Shown in pieces: positions 55,730 to 64,000 of a DNA stretch of 64,000 nt. The stretch is taken from the NCBI RefSeq assembly GCF_004664715.2, contig NC_051083.1, positions 98,485,661 to 98,549,660 on the forward strand. Reading direction: 5' to 3'. Each line of letters begins with the position of its first letter. The stretch's first letter is position 1. Both the position numbers and the translations under genes were made by a program. Below the pieces are notes generated by a model, which saw nothing but the letters and a program-made list of their open reading frames with translations, ran no database searches and was not told the DNA's origin. The stretch is from Peromyscus leucopus (taxonomy: Eukaryota > Chordata > Mammalia > Rodentia > Cricetidae).

Positions 55730-56290
55730 AAGAACAGGACAGTGCTGACAAGAAATGTGTTGACTGTAAGAAACCTCAATGATAGACTCAGACAAAAAAT
55801 AAAGAGGTGAAGATGAATAAAGCAGGTTTGTATAATAAAAAGAAATCTAGAGTAGTGGGGCTGCTATTATATATTATAGCTGCACCTCAATACAAGGAAA
55901 AGATTCATGAATAAAAATCAAAGCATAATAAAAATAGAATTGAATTGTCCAAGAAGACATAACAGACTTGAATGTGTATATGCCTAGCAATGATTTGTTA
56001 ACAGGCCAGGCAAAGCATAATACAGCAAAATTAGAGAGAAATGTTCCATTCTAACTCAGACATCACCACCCCTCTGCCAGCAACTGATAAATGCAGCTAC
56101 TAGAAAAACAGTAAAGGACATAGGTAAACTGGATCTAAGTGACCTTTACAGAATATTTTATCTAACAGGAGCAGATGGCATGTTCTTCTCAAGCTCACAA
56201 TGAGTATCTATTAAAATAAAAAAATATTTGAAGCCTCTTTAAATAATAGTTTTAAAAGACTAGCAATCACATAAATTTGTTTTAAGATGA
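55730..56290 (+). pseudogene. Ancient L1 ORF2 endonuclease-region remnant, sense
   Basis: 'gacttgaatgtgtatatgc', 'ggacataggtaaactggat' and 'atggcatgttcttctcaag' follow L1 ORF2 order. It continues beyond the LTR at 56876. Confidence 0.65.
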
Positions 56291-56875
56291 TGTATTAGTT
56301 ACGGTTCTCTAGAGTCATAGAACTTATGGAGTGAATCACTCCCTCAACTTGTACTCTCAACAAGGGGATTTATTGGAATGAATACAGGCTGCAGTCCAGC
56401 TAATTCAACAATGGCTAGCTGTGAAGGAAAGTCTAAGAATCCAGTAGCTGCTCAGTCCCACAAGGCTGGGTATCTCAGCTGGTCTTCAGTACATGCTGGG
56501 ATCCTGAAGAAGTAGGTTCCAATGCCAGTGAGGGAATGGATGTGCTGACACGGTGAGGGCAAGCAAAGAGCAAAGCTTCCTTCTTCATTCCTTATGCAGG
56601 CTTCCAGCAGGAGGTGTGGCCCAACATGTCTTCCTGTCTCAAGACTTGGATTAAAGGTGTGTGTCTTCTCAACTCAAGATCCAAATTAAAGGCTGTGTCT
56701 TCCTGCCTTAGGATTTCGATCGAAGGTATGCGTTCTCCTACCTCAAAGGTCTGAACTGGGAGTGGATGGATCCACTTCAAACCAAGCAGAAAATCTCTCA
56801 CAGGTGGACTCTCCATTTCTGGATTGTATTTTATTCCAGATATTGTCAAGTTGACAACCAAGGATAGTCATTACA
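56291..56875 (+). mobile_element. MaLR/ERVL-like solo LTR with 5-bp TSD
   Basis: 'tgtattagttacggttctct' to 'aggatagtcattaca'. The 5-bp TSD 'gatga' lies at 56286-56290 and 56876-56880. It shares 'tctcagctggtcttcagt' and a 'gtgtggcccaacatg'-like block with 20537-21040. It contains three repeats of an 'aaggtgtgtgtctt'-like block at 56650-56735. The minus open frame 56592-56861 is part of the LTR. Confidence 0.85.
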
Positions 56876-57715
56876 GATGAAAAATGGATTAAAGATGAAA
56901 TCAGTAAGAGAATAATATATGGAACATCCTATAACCAGATATTAAACAGAATAAGTCTATGTAGGACATGGGTCAAATAAGAATTCTCAAAAGGAATTTA
57001 AAAAATACTTGGTGCTTAGAGCTTAAAGTATAGCTCAGGGTAGAGGAGGAGCTAATTGTGCATGAGGCTTTGTGTTGACACTCACCACCAAAAATAAATA
57101 AATAAACCCTGGTATTTTGAGAAACAATAAAAGACAATTTATCAAATTTCTGAAATATAATAAAAGCAATGCTTAGGGGAAATGCTGTGGCATTGAATTT
57201 ATGTCTATAAAAATCACAAGATTTAAAATCAATAACACAAACTTCCACTTTAGAAAGTAGAAAAAGAAGTTTCCTAAATAAAAATAAGAAAAGCAAGACT
57301 AAAAATCATAACAGGATTTTTCTTCAGAAGATAAAATCAGAGAAAAGGCTCCATGACTCATTTTACGAGGCTAGAGTTATAAGAATACCAAACTAAAGAT
57401 AAAAACAAGAGGAAACTTTTACACCAGTATCTTTCATATAGATAGATGCAAAATTCCTCAGTAAAATATGGGTTTATCAGACCCAATGACATATAAAAAG
57501 AATTATACCTCACAACTCCATAAGATTTATTAAAAATATGTAAGGGCAGCTCAACATTTGAAAATTAATTAATGTAATCCATCATATTGACAGGCTCAAG
57601 AAAGGTCATGTGATTATATTAATAGATGCTAAAATTTATTTGATAAAATACAAACACGAGGTTAATAGATTATACTCAACTGCTTTCCTATATAGCAAAG
57701 ATGGATTAGAATTTA
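56876..57715 (+). pseudogene. Ancient L1 ORF2 reverse-transcriptase-region remnant, sense
   Basis: 'taatgtaatccatcatatt', 'gtgattatattaatagatg' and 'atttgataaaatacaaaca' are the order around the L1 reverse-transcriptase core. It is interrupted at 57015-57110 by an ID. Confidence 0.7.
57015..57112 (+). mobile_element. ID SINE, sense, within L1
   Basis: 'gcttaaagtatagctcagg' and 'gaggctttgtgttgacact' are ID motifs with an AAATAAATAAATAAA tail. Confidence 0.7.
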
Positions 57716-57724
57716 AAATGAAAA

Positions 57725-57878
57725 ACATGGGGCAGTGAGAGGACTCATTAGTGAGCCCTCTTGCCATGAAGCCTGAAGACTTGAGCTTGATCTCCTGAAC
57801 TTGTGTGGTGGACGGAAGAACAGACTCCCAAAAGTTGTCCTCTATCCTTGATATACAAGCCATTGCACATACACCCTG

Positions 57879-57924
<46 letters not shown>

Positions 57925-57960
57925 GCACGCACGCACGCACGCACGCGCACATACACACAG
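57725..57960 (+). mobile_element. B3 SINE ending in (CA)n(GCAC)n
   Basis: 'ggggcagtgagaggactca', 'gaagacttgagcttgatct' and 'gttgtcctctatccttgat' form the SINE. The tail is (CA)n with six GCAC units and a GCGCAC block (57882-57959). Confidence 0.85.
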
Positions 57961-58074
57961 GCAACAATAGCTCCTTCAAATTGATAACAGATGATTACAG
58001 AAAACACACTAAATTTTGGTATGATAGATCGACTTAAGACCTTCTGGATTCTAGACAAACAATGTACTACTACA

Positions 58075-58480
58075 TCTTCAACCCCATATACAATTTCCTT
58101 TTTGTTCATAACATTTTTAGTAATTTGAAAATTGTATGCAATGTATCTTGATGACATTCACCTCCAATTATCCTACACATTTCTTCAAGATCCACCCTTC
58201 CTCCTTACCCTTGTACTTAATGTCCTTTTGTTTTCTTTTAAATTTTTTAGAAGAGACTATCTTGCAACAGATGTCCTGATCTTCTGGCATTTACAATCTT
58301 TCTGTCCTCTCTTTGACCATGTTCCCTGAGTCTTAATTGAAGGGCTTGTGTTGTAAAATATGTTAATTGAGGACAAGTACTCCGTGGTCAGTTGGTCTCC
58401 ACATTTCTTTAATGATCTCCATCTGCTTAAAAAAGAAGCTTCTTTAATGAGAGGTGGAGGAATGGATCTGAAGCTGACCT
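58075..58480 (+). mobile_element. Rodent L1-associated repeat, sense
   Basis: 'ctggcatttacaatctttc', 'gttccctgagtcttaattg' and 'aagaagcttctttaatgag' recall sequence commonly found in Lx-type L1 3' regions. Assignment is from memory. Confidence 0.5.
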
Positions 58481-58489
58481 GGAAGTCTC

Positions 58490-58940
58490 CTCCCTGAGGA
58501 GACGCTCATAGTATTAGAAGGAGCCATGCAAGCTGCCAAGGAAGGAAAGCAGTAAATAGTTCTACCTAGCTGGAATGCCTATGAACCGCAACAATGACGC
58601 CATATCATCCTCAATGGTCAGAAACTAGATAGATTTCTGCCAAAAATGCTCTCTTTTTTTTTTTTGCAGGAAATGCTTCCCATCTCTTGGAAGTCATCTT
58701 TCAAATTGTGCTGGAAGCCATTATGAATGCAGTAAGACAATAAAATAAAATTTATACATATTACGAAGAATAAAAAAAACCCCATATTTTGGGGATCAGA
58801 TTATATGACTATCTGTGTAGAAAATAGGAAGGAAGCAACAAAGCTCTCTTGCAACTAATAAGGAATTACAGGCAAATTATAGAAATGATGGAAATTAGAA
58901 CTTAAACTGGAAAACATTACACATTAAACTAACTATCTAT
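58490..58940 (+). mobile_element. Possible L1 continuation
   Basis: 58795-58900 ('gatcagattatatgactat') looks like L1 ORF2 sequence; the rest is unassigned. Confidence 0.35.
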
Positions 58941-58944
58941 TCTG

Positions 58945-59110
58945 TGATTGGATTGCTTTACTCTAGTTTTTTTTAAACTTTGTTCATTTCTTGTATCTTT
59001 CACATCATGCATCCCACTCATCTCCTGTCCCCTCACATCTACCTTCTGTCCCTGCAACCTGCCCCTGAAATAAAACAAAATAAAATTTAGGATTAAATAA
59101 AAGGTAAAAA
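58945..59110 (-). mobile_element. L1 3' end, antisense
   Basis: On minus: 'ggggacaggagatgagtgg' then 'gatgcatgatgtgaaagat' and a 'gaacaaagtttaaaaaa' tail, the Lx-type L1 terminus. Confidence 0.6.
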
Positions 59111-59249
59111 AAATAAAAGAAAAGTGATATCTCGTCATAAAAGCTGCAGTATGATACTTTGAGTCACCCAGTAAACACCTTTATTTATACATAAATTTTA
59201 CATAGAGGCATTCGTTGCAAAGAATCATTGGTTTGGTTCAAGGCCCTTG

Positions 59250-59475
59250 GTCTATGCTACACTATCAATACTGGACCCTCATTGAGGCTCTCCCTAAACA
59301 TCCCATTACTACCCTTTGCTGAGAAGATCTGTAGCCCTAGGTCTGCAGGACCAGCCCCATATCCCCAACTGTGATCCCTCAAATCACAAATAGTGTGGAT
59401 GCTGGGGTGGGCCAAGACTTAACCCTAGTTTTGAGCCTGGGTAGTTGCAGGGTTGGTCAGTCTGCCAGTTCTTCA
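59250..59475. repeat. GC-richer quasi-repeat related to 63.2-64.0 kb
   Basis: 'gtctgcaggaccagcccca' and 'gttgcagggttggtcagtc' resemble the recurring 'ctgcag...gagctggccctg' style at the end of the window; probably rodent L1 UTR sequence. Confidence 0.35.
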
Positions 59476-59574
59476 CCACTAGGGTGAGTTTGTTTTGTTT
59501 TTTTTACTTTGTCAAAATAAGTGACGTTGGTCAGTTTTGTTGGCATGACCTTGGCTGGTTTTAATATTAATTAG

Positions 59575-59745
59575 ACTATTTGGTTTGTTGATGTCTAGTT
59601 TTTTTATTTCTTTATATATTTTGGATATCAACCCTCTGTCAGATATGGGGTTGGTAAAGACCTTTTTTCATTCTGTAGGCTGCCATTTTGTTCTTTTGAT
59701 GGTGTCCTTTGCCTTACAGAAATTTTTCAGTTTCATGAAACCACA
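59575..59745 (-). mobile_element. L1 ORF2 C-terminal region, antisense
   Basis: 'tatattttggatatcaacc', 'ttcattctgtaggctgcca' and 'tgccttacagaaatttttc' are reverse-complement L1 ORF2 near its 3' end. It abuts an L1 3'UTR in an order not found in one intact element. Confidence 0.75.
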
Positions 59746-60690
59746 GTTCCCCCTCCCTCCCACTCACCTCCCACCTCCCTGCACTCCATCCCCCATCCAC
59801 TCTTCAGAAAGGGTAAGGCCTCCCATGGGAGTCAACAACCCATGGCCTATCAAGTTGAGGCAGGACCAAGTTCCTGCCCCCTGCATCAAAGCTGAGCACT
59901 GTATCCCACCATAGGGAATAAGTTTCCAAAAGGCAGCTCATGCACCAGGGACAGATCCTGGCCCCATTGCTAGGGCCCCACAACCTGGCCAAGCTACACA
60001 ACTGTCACCCACATGCACAGGTCCTAGGTTGGTCCCATGCATGCTCGCTAGCTGTCTGTTTACAGTCTGTGAGCTCCCGAGAACTCCTGTCAGCTGTCTC
60101 TGTGGCTTTCCCTGTCATGACCTTTGACCCCTTGGTTCCTTCAATCCTTCTTGCCCCTCTTCAACAGGACCCCCAGAGCTCAGCCCAGTGCTTGGCTATG
60201 AATCTCTGCATTTGCTTCCATCAGTCATTGGATAAAGGCTCTCTGATGACAGTTAGGGTAGTCACCAATCTGATTACAGGAGACGGCCAGTTCAGGCACC
60301 CTCTCTACTATTGCTAGTAGTCTTAGCTGGGGTCATCCTTGTGGATTCCTGGGAATTTCTCTGGCGCCAGGTTCTTCCTTAACCCCATAATGGCCCCTCT
60401 ATTAACATCTTTCTTTCCTTGCTCTCCCTCTCTGTCACTCCTCCAACTTGGCCATCTTCATCCCTCATGTTCCAATCTCCCATCTCTCCCTCTCTACTCT
60501 CTTCCTGGTCCTTGGAGATCTCATCTGTTTCCCCTTTTCTGGGCAATCCATGCATCCCTCTTAGGATCCTCCTTGTTACCTAGCTGCTTTGGGGCTGTGG
60601 ATTGTAGCCTGGTTATCTTTTGTTTTACATCTAATATCCACTGATGAGTGAGTACATACTGTGTTTGTATTTCTGTGTCTGGATTACCTC
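59746..60690 (-). mobile_element. L1 (Lx) 3'UTR, antisense, lacking poly(A)
   Basis: From 'ccacagttccccctccctc' through 'aagggtaaggcctcccatg', 'cttgtggattcctgggaat' and 'catccctcttaggatcctc' to 'gatgagtgagtacatactg'. The poly-T expected at the left end is missing. Open frames at 59940-60317 and 60339-60644 are UTR artefacts. Confidence 0.88.
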
Positions 60691-60765
60691 AATAACAGAG
60701 ATCAGCTTGCCTCTGCCTGCCAAGTGCTGAGATTAAAGGTGTATGACACAAAATCTGGCTTTTCT
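60691..60765 (-). mobile_element. B1 SINE fragment, antisense
   Basis: 'gcctctgcctgccaagtgc' and 'tgagattaaaggtgtatga' are the B1 5' half in reverse complement. Confidence 0.75.
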
Positions 60766-60954
60766 ATTTGTTGTTACATATGTCTTTGTTAGTCATTACA
60801 TTTTTTTATTTGATGACTCATCCAGCCAGAAGCAGGAGACAAAATCTGAGATTTTATCCACTCATTGGATAAAATGTGTGCTGGATGGAAAATGCAGTCT
60901 GCATACAAAATATGTTATTAAGGAGAATGTACTCTGCCAGAAAAAAATACCGCT

Positions 60955-61188
60955 AACTTTAAAAAGTTTATTACTATTTATTTTATGTGTGTGGGTGCTT
61001 TACTTGCCTGTATGCTTGTATCATGTTTGTATATGGAGCCCACAGAGGTCAGAAGAAGGTATTGAATCCCCTGGAACTGGAGTTACAAATGGTTATGAGC
61101 TGGCATGTAGATTCTGGGAATAGAACTCAGCTCTTTCAAGAGCAGCCAGTGCTCTTAACCATTTGGGCCATTTCTCTAGACCACAATT
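60955..61188 (-). mobile_element. B2 SINE, antisense
   Basis: 'cacagaggtcagaagaagg', 'cctggaactggagttacaa' and 'gtgctcttaaccatttggg' run tail to head. Confidence 0.9.
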
Positions 61189-61346
61189 AGCATTTTAAAA
61201 TTATGGTCATTTATTTAAACAAGTTTATTTGAGTAAGTCTTTGCTTCTCTTAGACTCCTAGTAAGATACCCAAACTATTAACTCAAATATGGCATCATGA
61301 TATTAGTTTTCTTTGATCCTTGATATATATGAGCAGAGGAATACAG

Positions 61347-61518
61347 GTTTTTTGTTAGTTTGTTTGATCGTTTTTCAAGATAGGGTTTCTCTGTGTAACA
61401 GCCTTAGCTGTCCTGGAACTCACTCTCCATAGACCAGGCTGGCCTCAAACTCACAGAGATCCTCCTGTCTCTGTCTCCTGAGTACTAGGATTAAAGGCAT
61501 GGCCACTACCACTCAGCT
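61347..61518 (-). mobile_element. B1 SINE, antisense, 11-bp TSD
   Basis: 'caagatagggtttctctgt', 'gaccaggctggcctcaaac' and 'tactaggattaaaggcatg'. Flanked by 'gaggaatacag' (61336-61346) and 'gaggaacacag' (61519-61529). Confidence 0.92.
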
Positions 61519-61529
61519 GAGGAACACAG

Positions 61530-62395
61530 TTTTATATCTCAAATCAAATGTTCGATAATGACCTAAGCAATAGATTTGATTACTATTTAATGAATATGAC
61601 AGTTTTTAATACTTTTATTAAGAAAATTTGTTAACTTTACATAATCAGCCCTGAGCAAGAACGTCCAAATGCAGGTAGGATTCAACTGTGCTCACTCTAC
61701 AATTGTCAGTGTCTCAGTAGGATCAATCAGTAGAAATAGAATCTAGTGTTTTTATTAGTTATCCTCTTTCCCTGCACACTACTACCCAACTTTCCATTTC
61801 CTGAAACTCCCTGCATTCTTTCTAATATGAAATGCTCCACATGAACATTTCCTTGCACAAAGAGAACAATAAAAATGAACCACAGTGTTAATTGGCAGCT
61901 CTTTGAAACCTGTAGGTTTGTACAAAGGACAGAAGTTTCCTGAAAGCTGGAAATGTTCTGTAGACAATCTAGCCTGTATTTTCCTGCAGGATTGCCTTTG
62001 AATAATTCCTCCCCTAGTGGCTCTAAATCATTACCCATCATGGTTTATAGACCTCTAGAGAAGGCTTTTGGGACAACTTTGCACTATTAATGTTTAATGT
62101 TCCATAAACTATTGTCAGGACAAAATTCTCTTTTCTGTCTTACCTACCACTTCAGTGTGTTACCATTACATTTTCTTAAAAGGTGCTCCTGCTTGTCAAG
62201 TTCATTCACATTCTGAATAATGTTATCAAAAAACAGGGCACAAGGAAGATGCTTTTTTTTTTAACTCCAGTGGTCAGTTTTCAGCTATTATTTCCTTGAT
62301 CTCTTAGCATTACTGGCTCCTGGGGCTACACATTCCAAACTGATATCCTTTTTTTTCATTTGTTTTCCAGTACACAGAACTATCCTGGTTTTGTT
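61530..62395. other. No recognised feature
   Basis: Minus frame 61727-62041 (104 codons) overlaps no known family and shows no domain. Confidence 0.4.
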
Positions 62396-62419
62396 TGTTT
62401 TAGCTTTCAAAGGGAGGTT

Positions 62420-62720
62420 ACTTTTTTATATTTAGAGCTGGCATGTAAGATTGTATACACTTGTGGATTGTAACGTGGTGTTCTGATACATGCACATAGT
62501 ATTTCAGATCCTATCTGGGTGCCTATCATTCATTTGTTGTGAGAACACTCAATATCTCTTGTAGAATCTTTCTAAAAGTTAACATGAGATTGCTAACTGT
62601 AGTCTTCCTATTGTGTAATATAGCACCAGAATTTATTCTTCTAATGTATCTTTAACTCTGGCAAAGTTTATTTCTCTTTTGCTCACTGTTGCAATCTTAT
62701 GTTTGATACTTTGTTTAAAA
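62420..62720 (-). mobile_element. Ancient L1M 3'UTR, antisense
   Basis: 'ggtgttctgatacatgcac', 'gtgagaacactcaatatct' and 'tgctaactgtagtcttcct' match the reverse complement of an ancient mammalian L1 3'UTR. Confidence 0.65.
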
Positions 62721-62839
62721 AATAAAGTGAATTAATTTTAACTCACAATCATGGATCCACATCTGCATTTTTTGTTTAGTTCTGAAATTTACAAAAAGAA
62801 AAAGAAACAAGAAAAGACGTGTGGACCTGGAATGACTTA

Positions 62840-62910
62840 AAAAAAGGTAAGGACATGGAAATGAATGGGACCGAGATGCATTATGTGAAAGACAGAGGAA
62901 TAAATAAAAA
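62840..62910 (+). mobile_element. L1 3' terminus, sense
   Basis: 'gagatgcattatgtgaaag' then 'acagaggaataaataaaaag' is an Lx-type L1 end. Confidence 0.55.
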
Positions 62911-62919
62911 GAATGTCAC

Positions 62920-63235
62920 ATACCCAGAAAAAAAGCATACCTCTTTCAGGCCAGACACCTCAAGGTCATTGTCAGAGTGAATTTCCACAACAGATACCTT
63001 CAAAAGTGAATTGGGATCATATTTACCTTTCTATTTAGGTTTGTCCTATGATTCAAATGCCCAGCAGAGCTAGAGAAACTGTAGTTTTGAAAATACTTGG
63101 CTAAAAAGCAGTTAAAATAGTTGTTCTTTCCCTGTCAAAGTAAAGAATAATACATGAAGGAAGGGAAGAAACCCATCTGTTTCGAGTCATGAAGTCATCC
63201 TGCAGATTCCATAGAGATCTTTTATCCTAGAGGGA
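62920..63235. other. No recognised feature
   Basis: No repeat or coding similarity is visible. Confidence 0.4.
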
Positions 63236-63239
63236 GTCT

Positions 63240-64000
63240 CCTATGACTTCAGGGCCAGTTGCCCATCTATCTCAGGTGTTGATGTGGGGAGAGGCCATTT
63301 CTCCTCAGCCCATGCTGCCATATGGTGGATGAGAGGCGGGGCCAGGTCTCCCTTGCTCACCTTCCCAGGGCCTGCTGACCTGTGCCCTGTCAGCAGGGTC
63401 AGGTCCACTGTGCTGCCCAGATGAGGTGCAGGGCCGGCTTTCACCAGTACTGCAGCTGGCAAAGCAGTCAGCTCCCTTACCAGCTGCAGGCAGTAGTGGC
63501 AAGGGGTGGGGCATCTTTCCTTCCTCCCCACCACCACACTGCAGATGAGGGAGGTGTTACGGAGCTATGCCCCTCTCAAGCCCTCAGAGCTGGCTCCTCC
63601 ATGTCCCTGTCTACAGGGTCAACTCTATTGTGCCTCCTGGCGAGGTGGAGGGTCCATTCTATTGAGTGCAGCTGGTGAGATGTTCGGTCCAGAGAACTGG
63701 CCCTGAGATCCTAAGAGCAGGAGAGCTGCCTCTGTCCCCAACTAGCTGCAACACTCAGGAGAGCAGGCCCTGCATTTGGCTTAGGCAGCACAATAAATCC
63801 AGTCCTGTTGGCAGAGCTGTAGATGAACCAGCCCTGAAGTTTCGAGCATGAGAGAGCTGTCCCCATTACTCAACTGTCTTGCGGTAGCATGAGTGGGGGA
63901 GAGACACCCTCCCCCACCCCACCCCACCCCACCCCACCCCACCCCACCCATCAATGCCTGAGGCAGGTGGGAGAGCTGGCCCTGAGGTCATAAGAGCAAT
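63240..64000. repeat. GC-rich quasi-repetitive sequence, probably L1 UTR
   Basis: Variants of 'gagagctggccctg', 'ctgcagctg' and 'gcagcacaat' recur irregularly. This style is found in rodent L1 UTR sequence, possibly 5'UTR monomers, but I cannot assign it firmly. The open frames on both strands follow from its composition. It runs off the window edge. Confidence 0.45.
63910..63949. repeat. (CCCCA)n tandem repeat
   Basis: About seven to eight CCCCA units, giving (TGGGG)n on the minus strand, a G-quadruplex-compatible sequence. Confidence 0.96.

Noticed and set aside
59940..60644. Plus-strand ORFs of 125 and 101 codons
   Set aside because: Antisense L1 3'UTR, the same blocks as at 26.6-27.5 kb and 47.7-48.2 kb.
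60743..61123. Plus-strand ORF of 126 codons
   Set aside because: Its second half is antisense B2; the first half has no domain.
63241..63851. Multiple ORFs on both strands
   Set aside because: The frames overlap on both strands in a GC-rich repeat-like stretch and share no family with known proteins.

Overview
The window is mammalian, muroid-rodent DNA, and I find no functional protein-coding gene in it. It holds B1 (7SL-derived), B2/B3 (tRNA-derived) and ID SINEs, rodent Lx-type L1 LINEs, MT/MaLR and ERVK-like LTRs, URR1 hAT transposon remnants, and long CA/GA/CT microsatellites. Young B1 copies such as 53695-53841 carry a body variant ('gtagctttgcgcc') that I associate with Cricetidae (Peromyscus, vole, hamster) rather than Mus or Rattus; that family-level placement is from memory. 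All apparent open reading frames fall on repeats, on decayed L1 ORF2, or on unique DNA with no recognisable domain. The window reads as intergenic or deep-intronic DNA.

Layout. 0-6 kb: a CA/GA microsatellite, an Lx L1 3'UTR, a truncated URR1 and a long dead antisense L1 ORF2. 6-16 kb: a 5S rRNA pseudogene, a Z-DNA-prone CG/CA tract, a self-complementary CT/CA/G/GA tract, an old L1 split by a B3, and a proline-rich open stretch of unknown origin. 16-25 kb: B1s and four LTR-type elements, two with clean 5- or 6-bp target-site duplications (TSDs). 25-34 kb: a twin-primed L1 inside an older repeat, and a B1-bearing LTR inside an Lx 3'UTR. 34-46 kb: dense SINEs, a full URR1, an IAP-like LTR that splits a B1, an MT LTR, and a 480-bp L1 tail with a 14-bp TSD. 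46-54 kb: the busiest part. It has an LTR flanked by a 61-bp duplication, a second twin-primed L1, LTRs inside a B2, a B1 and another B2, and an LTR that is itself broken by a composite tRNA-Leu half plus head-to-head B2 insertion. 54-64 kb: old L1 ORF2 fragments with a nested LTR, L1 3'UTRs, and a GC-richer quasi-repeat ending in a (CCCCA)n tract.

Nothing here forms an operon or pathway. The value of the window is its record of retrotransposition: nested insertions with readable TSDs give a relative order of events, and a few junctions (52.4-52.9 kb and 47.2-47.7 kb) are not explained by a simple single insertion. Family names were assigned by eye and need RepeatMasker confirmation.
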